A stretch of DNA of 38,895 nucleotides from a virus: IMG/VR virus record IMGVR_UViG_3300035156_000214, positions 1-38,895 of that record. One strand, given 5' to 3'. Position numbers and translations under genes: made by a program. Below are positions 28,611-36,446 of the stretch, piece after piece. The notes beneath the pieces were generated by a model, which saw only the letters and a program-made list of their open reading frames with translations, did not search any database and had not been told where the DNA came from. The first letter of the stretch is position 1. Each line of letters begins with the position of its first letter.

Positions 28611-31378
28611 GCGACGTCGGGCAAGTCATCGCTCAGATGGTCGATCACGACATGCCCCAGCTGCCAGCTGGGCATCCGAAGCTCGACGGGAAATTTAACA
28701 GGTTCGGCAAGGGCAAGAAGGCTTGGTACATCCTGCGCGAAATGACGCTCAAGTCTGGCCGCGTCGTCGTAACCGGCGCGTTCGGCTTCTTCCAGGGCGA
28801 GAACCGCAATACAGTGCCTGTCACCGTCGACATGCAGGCGATGACGGAAGAGGAGAAGTCTGAGTTCTCCCGGAAGCAGCGCGCCACCGAAAAGGACGAG
28901 GCGGAAAAGAAGGCAACCGCAGCGCGCCTTGCTGCTGGCCGAGCGCGCGACTGGTGGAAGAAGGCGGAAGCCAACCCGGTTGAGCATCCATACCTGGTGC
29001 GCAAGCAGGTCGATCCGATGGGTCTGCGCGTAACCAGTGATGGCATTCTGCTGATCCCATTAATGCGCGACGGCCAGTTAGTCGGCCTGCAGAAGATCGA
29101 CAGGGCAGGTGAGAAGCGCTTCAGCGATGGCATGGAAGCGGCGGGTGCATCGCACACGCTTGGCTCGTTTGTAGGCGCAGACGTGATCGCGGTAGGTGAG
29201 GGTTACGCGACCGGCGCAAGCGCTCGCATGAGCGTTAGCGCCATGATCGACCTGCCCGTCGCGCTGGCCTTCAGTGCCGGCCAGATCATGGCGGTAGCGA
29301 AGCGTTTGCGCGTGAGCTACCCGGATGCGCATTTGCTCTTCCTCGCTGACGATGATTACCAGTTGACCCAACGATACGTCGAGCGCTTGCGCGAGGAATT
29401 CAAAGTATCCGCGCTGGTGGCGATCGATGGGCAGCCGCACCTGGTGCTGGCCGACGACGCCGCCGAAGTGACAGTTACCGCATGGTGGCGCACCGATCCG
29501 CAGGGTATCCGCTACATCGAGGCCGACATCCGCCGCGGTCGTATCGTCCGCAACTACAAGTACCACAATGCAGGCGTGGCCGCGTGCCACGCAGCCGCAG
29601 CCGCAGTCGGGAATGCCTCCGTTGTCATGCCCCTCTTCAAGGAACGGGGCGACCTCAAGCTCACCGATTTCAACGACCTGCACGCGGTGGAGGGCATCGA
29701 AGCAGTCGAGGCGCAGATCGCGCTTGCCCTTCTCGCTGCGAAGCAGCCTAAACTTGATTCCCCTGCTTCTGGTCGGGCCGGGGACCAGGAGGCTCTTGTC
29801 CTTCCTGCTGCGCAGCAGCCCGAAAATGGTTCCCCCGCCCCCCTCGCGGCGGCAGCCGCCCCTGTTCGCGCTGCTTTGTCGCTTGTCGCCCCTCCGGTCC
29901 CCCCTCCCCCCGGCGCGAAGCAGCCGCCTGAAGGCGACGATCCGCCAGCGGATTTTAACGAGCGTTTCGACTCAGAACAGGCGTATGAAGGCCCGTTCTC
30001 GGTCCCTGGTGCGCCTGACGGCCCGGGGGAGGGGGGCGAAGACGAAAAGTCGCGGAAAAAGGATAAGCCTAAAAAGATCTACGGGCAGGCGCACTGGGAC
30101 CAGGTTGACGATGTGCTGGAGAACTTCATTTTGATCTACGGCGAGGACCTGGTGTGGGACTGCCGGCAGCGGATGCTGATGAAGCTATCGGCTATGCGCA
30201 CGATCGTGCAGAACAATGACGTGATGAAGTTTTGGGGCGGTGAGGCACGTAAGTGGGTCTTGAAAAAGAACATCGTGTTTGACCCGAGCGAGACGCCCAG
30301 TCCGGCCAAGAGCGGCCCTACTGCCACGGTCAACCTATTCAGCGGTTGGAAGATGATGCCCAAGAAGGGCAACTGCATCCAGATCCTGACGCTTCTGTCG
30401 CACCTGTGCAACGGCGTCGAGGAAATGGAGACGTGGATCGCGCGCTGGCTTGCCTACCCGCTGCGCAATGCCGGCGCGAAGATGGAGACCTCCATCATCA
30501 TGCACGGCGACGAAGGGTCCGGTAAAAATTTCTTCTTCGAGAAGGTCGTCAAGGCCATCTATGGCGAATACGGCTACGTCATCGGCAATGCGCAGCTGGA
30601 GTCGAACTTCAACGACTGGGCCTCGATGAAGCTGTTTATGGTGGCAGATGAAGTGGTCACGCGGGCCGAACTGAAGCAGATGAAGGGGAAGCTCAAGTAC
30701 CTGGTATCGGGCGACACCGTCATCGTCAACCCGAAGGGGCTGCCCGAGCATAGCGAAGCAAACCAGATGAACTTCGTCTTCTTGTCAAACGAGCTGCAGC
30801 CGCTTGCGCTCGACAAGACTGACCGTCGCTACCTGGTCGTCTGGACCCCGCCAGCGCTCGACCGGAGTTTCTACGTCGGCGTCGCCAACGAGATCGCGGC
30901 GGGCGGCATCGAGGCGTTCTATCACTACCTGGTGCATGAGCTGGATATGGGGGACTTCAACGAACACACGAAGCCGCTCTACAACAAGGCCAAGGACGCG
31001 CTGATCGAAAAGAGCCTTGCTCCCGCCGAGCGCTTTTATCGCGAGTGGTCCAAGGGCCTGCTGCCGCTCCCATTCGTCACCTGCAGCGTGAACCGGCTGT
31101 ATGAGGCGTTCCAAATCTGGTGCGGCCGCTCGGGCGAGTCGAAGTACACGTCATTGACGATGTTTAGCCCTGCAGTCGAGCGATACGCGGGCGGCGAACT
31201 CAAGAAGGCGACGATCAAGTACGACCTGGCCGAGAGCGTCAAACAGCGCTACGTGTTCTGCGTGGGCACTCCTCCGGTCGACAAGACGCTTCGGGAGTGG
31301 GCAGAGGGCGCTGCTGGCGTGTTCGAAAGCGCCTTCAAGCTGTATCGCAATCGGGATGGCAGCAATGTTGAGACTTAA
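28607..31378 (+). CDS. Primase-helicase: Toprim domain plus SF3/D5 helicase
   Basis: A 923-residue replication protein. The Toprim primase part spans about residues 90-390, with Glu198 in AVGEGYATGAS and the acidic triplet Asp248-250 in LFLADDDYQ. A Pro/Ala-rich linker (~390-480) joins the helicase part (~500-830, DUF5906/D5-like), with Walker A GDEGSGKN (634-641), Walker B FMVADEVV (Asp681-Glu682) and the sensor region MNFVFLSNEL then KTDRRYLVVW. It should synthesise primers and unwind DNA at the phage origin. A truncated, motif-dead copy of the helicase part is encoded at 21916-22650 on the other strand. The repeats behind this gene (31366-31632) are the likely site where it starts. Confidence 0.94.
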   Translation: MSDVGQVIAQMVDHDMPQLPAGHPKLDGKFNRFGKGKKAWYILREMTLKSGRVVVTGAFGFFQGENRNTVPVTVDMQAMTEEEKSEFSRKQRATEKDEAEKKATAARLAAGRARDWWKKAEANPVEHPYLVRKQVDPMGLRVTSDGILLIPLMRDGQLVGLQKIDRAGEKRFSDGMEAAGASHTLGSFVGADVIAVGEGYATGASARMSVSAMIDLPVALAFSAGQIMAVAKRLRVSYPDAHLLFLADDDYQLTQRYVERLREEFKVSALVAIDGQPHLVLADDAAEVTVTAWWRTDPQGIRYIEADIRRGRIVRNYKYHNAGVAACHAAAAAVGNASVVMPLFKERGDLKLTDFNDLHAVEGIEAVEAQIALALLAAKQPKLDSPASGRAGDQEALVLPAAQQPENGSPAPLAAAAAPVRAALSLVAPPVPPPPGAKQPPEGDDPPADFNERFDSEQAYEGPFSVPGAPDGPGEGGEDEKSRKKDKPKKIYGQAHWDQVDDVLENFILIYGEDLVWDCRQRMLMKLSAMRTIVQNNDVMKFWGGEARKWVLKKNIVFDPSETPSPAKSGPTATVNLFSGWKMMPKKGNCIQILTLLSHLCNGVEEMETWIARWLAYPLRNAGAKMETSIIMHGDEGSGKNFFFEKVVKAIYGEYGYVIGNAQLESNFNDWASMKLFMVADEVVTRAELKQMKGKLKYLVSGDTVIVNPKGLPEHSEANQMNFVFLSNELQPLALDKTDRRYLVVWTPPALDRSFYVGVANEIAAGGIEAFYHYLVHELDMGDFNEHTKPLYNKAKDALIEKSLAPAERFYREWSKGLLPLPFVTCSVNRLYEAFQIWCGRSGESKYTSLTMFSPAVERYAGGELKKATIKYDLAESVKQRYVFCVGTPPVDKTLREWAEGAAGVFESAFKLYRNRDGSNVET

Positions 31379-31632
31379 CCCTCAACATCGGAGCAACCCT
31401 CAACAAGCAGAAGCCCCGTAGGTAAGGGCGATGTGGACAGTGTTGACAGTATTGAGGGTTTAATTTTGCTCCACGCGCACGTAAGGCAGTAAAGGCAAGC
31501 CGAGGAATGATTCGACTGCTTTGATTTTCTGAATGGATTTTATTTTTACTGTCAATAGTCTCAATACTGTCAACAAACCCAATAGGAATAAGGGTTAAAG
31601 GATGTTGAGGGTGTGTTGAGGGTATTGAGGGT
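31366..31632. repeat. Iteron-like repeat array, candidate replication origin
   Basis: Within 270 bp: TTGAGGGT in direct orientation at 31452, 31605, 31616 and 31625; the reverse ACCCTCAA at 31378 and 31396; a TGTTGAG/CTCAACA dyad at 31366-31387; and a 16-bp element TGTTGACAGTATTGAG (31441-31456) repeated in exact inversion at 31560-31575. Between the inverted elements lies an AT-rich stretch (31520-31558). Repeats spaced about one helical turn next to an AT-rich zone and directly behind the helicase gene are the typical build of an iteron origin. Confidence 0.75.
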
Positions 31633-31671
31633 TTGCCGAAAAGAAACGCTTATAGAGAACAGGCGGACGGA

Positions 31672-31974
31672 ATGGCGAAAGGCAGGCTGCGGGATCAAAT
31701 GCCAGGGGCGGCGGCGTTGATTGATGATCTGCGAAAGGCGTTCGGTGAGAAATATATCGACGACCTCATTCAGGCGGGACGGGCCGGGAAACCGGTCTTC
31801 TCGATCAGCGAGAACGGGATCACGGTGGGGACGCCGGTCGAGGCAGGGGTAAAGGTGGTGCGGAACGAGGCGGGCAGGCACTGCGTGGTTGTGCAGGCCG
31901 ATGGATCAAGGAAAGAACACAACATCGACGCTGCAAGGCGCGTCGCTAAAAAAGGGGATATCGAATGGAAGTGA
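31672..31974 (+). CDS. Small protein behind the origin region, unknown
   Basis: A 100-residue protein from ATG 31672 (AGGCGGA upstream, weak). It begins MAKGRLRDQMPGAAALIDDL, then RKAFGEKYIDDLIQAGRAGK, a helical region, and has a strand-rich middle (PVFSISENGITVG, GRHCVVVQADGS) and a basic C-terminus. It overlaps the next gene by about 10 bases. I do not recognise it; a small DNA- or RNA-binding role would fit the basic charge. Confidence 0.75.
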   Translation: MAKGRLRDQMPGAAALIDDLRKAFGEKYIDDLIQAGRAGKPVFSISENGITVGTPVEAGVKVVRNEAGRHCVVVQADGSRKEHNIDAARRVAKKGDIEWK

Positions 31975-32945
31975 TGGCAGAGCAGGATCAGGCAATATTC
32001 AGGGACGCAGGCCAGGCCGTGCATGTGGCCTTCCTGGTGATGGCACAGGAGGCAATGCAGGACGCGCCGTTTCGCAAGGCGCTGATTCGCGCGATGGAAT
32101 CTATCCACCTGGACAAGGGGCAGACTCACTGGCTCGACCAGCTGCGCGGCGAGAAAAGCGGCGCGATCAACTTTGAAGGGCTCAGCGGCGGCGAAGTCCG
32201 TGCGCAATGCGCGATGATCACGCAAGCGGTGAAGACCAATCTTCCTCCTGTAGAGCGATGGGTCTTGCAGGCCAAGTATGGTGAGACTGAGTTCGAAGAT
32301 GTGGCCGATGGTGGGGACGAAATCGGCGCAGCGGCAACCCTTGAGCGCGCGTTGGAAAAGGTCCGGTCTCTGCGCCTGAAGCTGACGCAAGCACAAGCAG
32401 AACTCAACAGTGCGACAGTTCCACGCTCCGGCCACTCCCCTGACAAGGCTGAGCGCGCTAATTTCGAGAGCGCTGCCACCGCTGTAAGTCTGTTGCGTGG
32501 CAGGATTGCGACTGCTGAGAGTGCGGTGCAGGTCGCCCAGGTCGCAGTAGGTCAGCAGAAGGCATGCCGCGCGCTCGACAATGGACCCTTGCCGAAGGGC
32601 GAGGGTGGCGTGGTTACCCGTCGATATGCGTTCTCCGCTGAACGCATTGCCGCGATCACAGGGCTGTCCGATTACTTTCAACCCATGTTCCCCCGCATCA
32701 AGCCGCTTGCTATGGACGTGATGCTAGGCAGGCTGTTTGCCAACCACAAGAAGCTGGATATCAGCACACGAGACATGGCCGCGCAATTCGGAGGAAACTA
32801 CAAGATGTACATGCGCGCGGGGTGGAAGATCAAGAACCAGGTGCGCGAACTGGAGGCGATGGCGCTGGATCGGCTCGGCCCTATCTTCACTGCGCACGGA
32901 GTCATCGAGGTCGACGAGTCACGCGCGATACAGCAAAAGCGGTAA
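31965..32945 (+). CDS. Putative late regulator (antiterminator Q position)
   Basis: A 326-residue protein, ATG 31965 with GGGG about 6 nt upstream. Residues ~1-105 form a helical domain (VHVAFLVMAQEAMQDAPFRK, GGEVRAQCAMITQAVKTNLP, VERWVLQAKYG). Residues ~125-200 are a coiled coil with Ala, Gln and Leu. Residues ~215-310 form another helical domain (SAERIAAITGLSDYFQPMFP, LGRLFANHKKLDISTRDMAA, QFGGNYKMYMRAGWKIKNQV). That last stretch looks like a helix-turn-helix. It is the last gene before two tandem terminators and the late operon, as Q in lambda. That role is inferred from position. Confidence 0.7.
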   Translation: MEVMAEQDQAIFRDAGQAVHVAFLVMAQEAMQDAPFRKALIRAMESIHLDKGQTHWLDQLRGEKSGAINFEGLSGGEVRAQCAMITQAVKTNLPPVERWVLQAKYGETEFEDVADGGDEIGAAATLERALEKVRSLRLKLTQAQAELNSATVPRSGHSPDKAERANFESAATAVSLLRGRIATAESAVQVAQVAVGQQKACRALDNGPLPKGEGGVVTRRYAFSAERIAAITGLSDYFQPMFPRIKPLAMDVMLGRLFANHKKLDISTRDMAAQFGGNYKMYMRAGWKIKNQVRELEAMALDRLGPIFTAHGVIEVDESRAIQQKR

Positions 32946-33046
32946 GTTCATCAAGGAATTTAATTACGATAGGAAATGATTTCCTGATTGCACAAAGTGT
33001 CCCAGCCGATATATATTCTCGTCATTCTCGGAGTAACTGTGTACGA

Positions 33047-33068
33047 AGCCCGCAAACGCGGGCTTTTT
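33047..33068 (+). terminator. Rho-independent terminator 1 of the late control region
   Basis: Stem AGCCCGC / GCGGGCT, loop AAAC, then TTTTT. Terminates early rightward or leader transcripts unless antiterminated. Confidence 0.9.
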
Positions 33069-33177
33069 GCATTCTGAGCGTCCGGCGCTACGTCATGCGC
33101 GCACTTCAATCCAAAGCGAAAGGTGGTGATCCTTCTCGATCCGCAATCACAAGCGGTGGATATACGCTTTCCTGTTT

Positions 33178-33200
33178 GCCCTGCCTAGCAGGGCTTTTTT
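33178..33200 (+). terminator. Rho-independent terminator 2 of the late control region
   Basis: Stem GCCCTGC / GCAGGGC, loop CTA, then six T. Together with terminator 1, 110 bp upstream, it makes a double block in front of the late operon. Confidence 0.9.
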
Positions 33201-33295
33201 ATTTATGCCTCACCTGGTAGTGCAATGATAAGGTGCGCCCGCCCGATCCTCAAGCGATTGCTGGACGGGCAGCGCTGCATCCTTGTGGATACCAG

Positions 33296-33311
33296 GTGCA
33301 GACGTGTGCAC
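33296..33311. repeat. Dispersed palindrome, copy 5 (one mismatch)
   Basis: GTGCAGACGTGTGCAC, the same variant as copy 4. It lies 13 bp before the HNH start codon and next to the ribosome site, just as copy 1 lies 11 bp before the head closure start. Confidence 0.8.
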
Positions 33312-33324
33312 TGATTGGAGCGCT

Positions 33325-33696
33325 ATGGTTACCCGGGCCAAGACGATATGCCGTCACGCTGGCTGTCCCAAGCTGGTCGACGTGTCAGGCCACTGCGAGA
33401 AGCACGCAGCGCAGCATCAACAGCAGTCTGATGCTAAGCGCGGTTCCGCTTCCTCTCGGGGCTACAACCACAAGTGGCGCAAGGCGCGCATCACATTCCT
33501 GAAGCGGTCGCCCCTGTGTGCTGAGTGCGAGCGCGAGGGGATTGTGTGCGCCGCTACTGTGGTCGACCACATCAAGGCGCACAAGGGTGACCAGGTTCTG
33601 TTCTGGGATACATCGAACTGGCAGAGCCTTTGCAAGCAACACCACGACAGGAAGACAGCCATCGAAGACGGCGGCTTCGGTCGCCTGTCCCTTTAA
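33325..33696 (+). CDS. HNH endonuclease next to terminase
   Basis: A 123-residue protein from ATG 33325 (GGAG 4 nt upstream). The N-terminus has a short Cys/His motif (CRHAGCPK...GHCEKH). The HNH core follows: CAECEREG near residue 67, VVDHIKAHKGDQVLFW (first His of HNH), then NWQSLCKQHHDRKT with the Asn and second His. Such small HNH proteins beside an HK97-type terminase are needed with the large subunit to cut cos DNA in the HK97 group. This supports a cos packaging mechanism for this phage. The gene is the first of the late operon. Confidence 0.92.
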   Translation: MVTRAKTICRHAGCPKLVDVSGHCEKHAAQHQQQSDAKRGSASSRGYNHKWRKARITFLKRSPLCAECEREGIVCAATVVDHIKAHKGDQVLFWDTSNWQSLCKQHHDRKTAIEDGGFGRLSL

Positions 33697-33717
33697 CCAC
33701 AACACCAGAGGCACCCC

Positions 33718-34110
33718 ATGAACAAAGAGAGCGCAACACAAACGGCACTGCAAATGCTCCGGTTCTCGGTGGCAGAAGGGCACCGACGCATAATTGGCGC
33801 GCGCCCGGATATGATGAATTCCATCTTCTGCGACATCGCACGCCGTGTTGAGGTGGTGGCAGATGCCTGCCTTCGCATCATGGACATCGAACGAATAGCC
33901 GGCAAGCCTCGTGCTGCCATCGCCGAACCGAACGACACCGTCATCATTACGGTGGATCGCTACCTCACCGGCCAGCAGCTGCAGGTCGTTGGCGCCTACT
34001 ACCAGAAGAAGCTGCCGAACACGAAGATCGTCATGCTCTCTGGCGGTGTGTCGGCACAGGTGGTCAAGACCGAGTCGTTGCCGTCGGCCATAGAAATTCC
34101 TGTTTTGTGA
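33718..34110 (+). CDS. Protein between HNH and terminase, unknown
   Basis: A 130-residue protein from ATG 33718 (AGG-type site). The first ~70 residues are helical (ALQMLRFSVAEGHRRIIGAR, then RVEVVADACLRIMDIERIAG). The rest alternates strands (DTVIITVDRYLTGQQLQVVG, TKIVMLSGGVSAQVVKTE). No domain recognised. Located within the packaging cluster; a packaging or terminase accessory role is possible. Confidence 0.72.
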   Translation: MNKESATQTALQMLRFSVAEGHRRIIGARPDMMNSIFCDIARRVEVVADACLRIMDIERIAGKPRAAIAEPNDTVIITVDRYLTGQQLQVVGAYYQKKLPNTKIVMLSGGVSAQVVKTESLPSAIEIPVL

Positions 34111-34260
34111 CGGAAGGGGGGTACCCAAAAGGTTGGGGCTTCCCCCTAGTAGACCGTCTGTTTCCCTTAATTTTGCGTGGCCCGAAAATCCAAGAGGGGG
34201 GGGTGTCAAAACCAGCCCGTCTGATTTTGAGGGGCCACTTTTTTTTGAACGGAGTCCTCC
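34111..34260. other. Candidate cos region upstream of terminase
   Basis: 150 bp without a gene and with unusual G tracts (34116-34121 and 34196-34203). It lies between the HNH-side genes and the small terminase subunit, the usual location of cos in HK97-type phages with an HNH partner. No overhang can be read from a circular assembly. Confidence 0.45.
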
Positions 34261-34776
34261 ATGAGCGCACCGAAGCATCTAGCGGGTCTGCCGGGCGTGA
34301 ACAGCGCAGCGGCTGCCACGTTCGATCGCATCAATGCGATCATCGAATCCGCTGTTCCCGACATGCCGGCCAAGCTGTCGGCCAAGGAAAAAAAGGTATG
34401 GCACCACGTCACCGCGGCGCTACTCGAATACGGCCTGGTGCATCGCACCGACGGCTTGGCACTGACGATCATCTGCCGCACGTTCGTCGACTGGGTCGAG
34501 GCGACCGAGCAGCTCGACAAGTACAAGGCCGATCACGAGGGTAACTACATCACGGAAAGCGCGAATGGCTACCGCTCACCGCATCCGCTTTATTACGTCG
34601 CCCGCGATCACAAGAAGTCGCTGCTGCAGTGGCTTCCCGAAGCCGCGTTGACGATCCCGAGCTTTCAAAAGATCAAAGGCAGCTCGGTCGAGAGCAACCA
34701 GGGCAGCCTGTTCGATGATCCGATCGAGGCGTTCAAAAGCAAGAAGGCCGGCATGGGCATGCGGCTTGTGAAATGA
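34261..34776 (+). CDS. terS: Terminase small subunit, P27 family
   Basis: A 171-residue protein from ATG 34261 (GGAG 6 nt upstream). It shows the layout of the P27-like family: a short N-terminal helix, KEKKVWHHVTAALLEYGLVH, then the helix with LALTIICRTFVDWVEATEQL, the family-type segment NGYRSPHPLYYVARDHKKSL, and a C-terminal polar tail. It recognises phage DNA and starts packaging together with the large subunit. It overlaps the next start (ATGA, 34773). Confidence 0.9.
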   Translation: MSAPKHLAGLPGVNSAAAATFDRINAIIESAVPDMPAKLSAKEKKVWHHVTAALLEYGLVHRTDGLALTIICRTFVDWVEATEQLDKYKADHEGNYITESANGYRSPHPLYYVARDHKKSLLQWLPEAALTIPSFQKIKGSSVESNQGSLFDDPIEAFKSKKAGMGMRLVK

Positions 34777-36446
34777 GCGCGCAGGTGGTCGACACGTCGC
34801 AATCGACGTTCGACTGGAACGAATACGGGCGCGCCGTTATCGCCGGCGAGATACCTGTCTGCCGCTGGACTCGCATGGCGGTCGAGCGACACTACCGCGA
34901 TCTTGAGGTCGGCCACCTCCGGGGGCTGTGGTTCTCCGACGACCTGGCGCAGCACGCCCTGGAGTCGTTCTTGTTCCTGAAGCATTCCAAGGGCGAATGG
35001 GCCGGCCAGACGTTTGTGCCAACCCTTTGGCAGCAGTTTTGGGTCGCCTTAGCCTTCGGCTGGATGCGGGATGACGGAACGCGCCGTTTCCGCGAGGTGT
35101 GGGAGGAGGTCCCCCGCAAGAACGGCAAGAGTACCAAGCTCGCCGGCGTGGGGCTGTATCTGTTCTTCTTCGATGGGGAGGGGGGATCGGAGGTCTACAC
35201 GGCTGCGACGAAGATGGAGCAGGCGAAGATTACGCACGATGAGGCGGTCCGCATGGTTGCCGCCAGTCCGTACCTCCGCCGTCAGATTTCCGAGCGCCGC
35301 AGCGAACTGTTCGTTCGGGGCAAGGCTGACAAGTTCGTGCCGCTCGGGCGCGACTCGAACACGATGGACGGACTGAATCCGCACGGCGGGATCCTGGATG
35401 AGGTCCACGCCCACCCGAATCGCGAGATATACGACGTCATCAAGTCAGGCATCGGCGCGCGTCGGCAGCCGATGATCTGGCAGATCACAACGGCAGGACT
35501 CAATCTGGCGAGCTTCGGGTACGAACAGCACAAGCATGCGATCAAGGTCCTCGAAGGGAAAGAGGAAAACGACGAGCTGCTCGCGATCGTGTACACGGTC
35601 GACGATCCGGAGAAGTGGACCTGCCCGATCGAGCATGCGAAGGCGAACCCGAACCTAGGCGTGTCTGTGTACGTCGATGGCTTGCGCCTGGCTTGCGAGT
35701 CCGCTGTAAAAAAGCCGACGGAGCAAGCAACGTTCAAGACGAAGCGCCTGAACATTTGGCTTAGCGGTGGCGAGACGTGGATACCAATCGCGAACTGGCG
35801 CAAGTGTGGTGACAGCACGATCAAGCTCGAAGATTTCGAGGGGGAGGAATGTTGGATAAGTCTGGACCTGGCAGAAAAGAGCGACATTGCGGCCATGTGC
35901 CTCATTTTCCGGAGAGGCGGCAAGTTCTACGTGTTTTTCAGGTTGTACCTGAACGAGTTCGAGGTCGACAAACCGGAAAACGACCACTATCGACGCTACC
36001 AGCTGCAGGGTGAACTGATCGTCAACCCGGGAAATGCGACCGATTTCGACGTTATTCGGGCGGATATTGAGGCGTTTGCGAAGCGCTTCGACGTCAAAGA
36101 AGTGCCGTATGACCCGAAATTCTCTTCATATTTCGTGACAAAGCTGATCGAAAAAGGCCTGCCGATGGTCGAGATCTCGCAGACGTCATCGCATTTCACG
36201 ATGCCAATCATCGAGATTGAGAACAAGGTGCTGACCGGCGAGCTGGTACACGAGGGGAATACCTGCATGGAGTGGATGATGGGTAACGTCGTCCTGCGCG
36301 AGTCCAAGTTCAGCGGCCTCAAGCATCCAACCAAAGACAAACCGAACGAGAAAATAGACGGCCCCGTTGCCATGCTTATCGGCATGGGGCGGGCGCTGGT
36401 GTTCGTCGACGACGACAACATCGATCAAGGCTTCGTGGGGTTATAA
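34773..36446 (+). CDS. terL: Terminase large subunit
   Basis: A 557-residue protein of the HK97-type terminase family. The ATPase has Walker A VPRKNGKST (113-121), Walker B GGILDE (205-210) and the coupling segment TTAGLNLASFGYEQHKHAIK. The C-terminal nuclease domain carries acidic residues in CWISLDLAEKSDIAAM (first Asp) and VPYDPKFSSYFV, and ends with KIDGPVAMLIGMGRAL, as usual. It translocates DNA into the procapsid and cuts it, here probably with the HNH protein. Coupled to the small subunit by ATGA. Confidence 0.95.
   Translation: MSAQVVDTSQSTFDWNEYGRAVIAGEIPVCRWTRMAVERHYRDLEVGHLRGLWFSDDLAQHALESFLFLKHSKGEWAGQTFVPTLWQQFWVALAFGWMRDDGTRRFREVWEEVPRKNGKSTKLAGVGLYLFFFDGEGGSEVYTAATKMEQAKITHDEAVRMVAASPYLRRQISERRSELFVRGKADKFVPLGRDSNTMDGLNPHGGILDEVHAHPNREIYDVIKSGIGARRQPMIWQITTAGLNLASFGYEQHKHAIKVLEGKEENDELLAIVYTVDDPEKWTCPIEHAKANPNLGVSVYVDGLRLACESAVKKPTEQATFKTKRLNIWLSGGETWIPIANWRKCGDSTIKLEDFEGEECWISLDLAEKSDIAAMCLIFRRGGKFYVFFRLYLNEFEVDKPENDHYRRYQLQGELIVNPGNATDFDVIRADIEAFAKRFDVKEVPYDPKFSSYFVTKLIEKGLPMVEISQTSSHFTMPIIEIENKVLTGELVHEGNTCMEWMMGNVVLRESKFSGLKHPTKDKPNEKIDGPVAMLIGMGRALVFVDDDNIDQGFVGL

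Larger units (their letters stand above)
32946..33324. other. Late control region without a gene
   Basis: About 380 bp between the putative late regulator and the HNH gene. It holds a small dyad AGGAAATGATTTCCT (32971-32985), two Rho-independent terminators (33047-33068, 33178-33200), a long-range inverted repeat CACCTGGTA / TACCAGGTG (33211-33219 and 33290-33298) and palindrome copy 5. A late promoter is expected here, probably upstream of 33047, but I cannot assign a convincing -35/-10 pair. Confidence 0.7.

Noticed and set aside
31366-31632. CRISPR array
   Set aside because: Repeats are only 8-16 bp, lie in both orientations and have no spacer-sized regular spacing; iteron-like array is more fitting.
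32822-33220. 132-residue frame across the end of the putative late regulator
   Set aside because: Runs through the first terminator (33047-33068) and into the second, and has no ribosome site.
33211-33298. tRNA gene
   Set aside because: The outer 9-bp pairing and length fit loosely, but there is no T-loop GTTCGA-type motif, no proper D arm and no anticodon stem in register.
36175-36192. Further palindrome copy (CGCAGACGTCATCGCA) in terL
   Set aside because: Only about 11 of 16 positions agree with the consensus, which is in the range of chance in GC-rich DNA.
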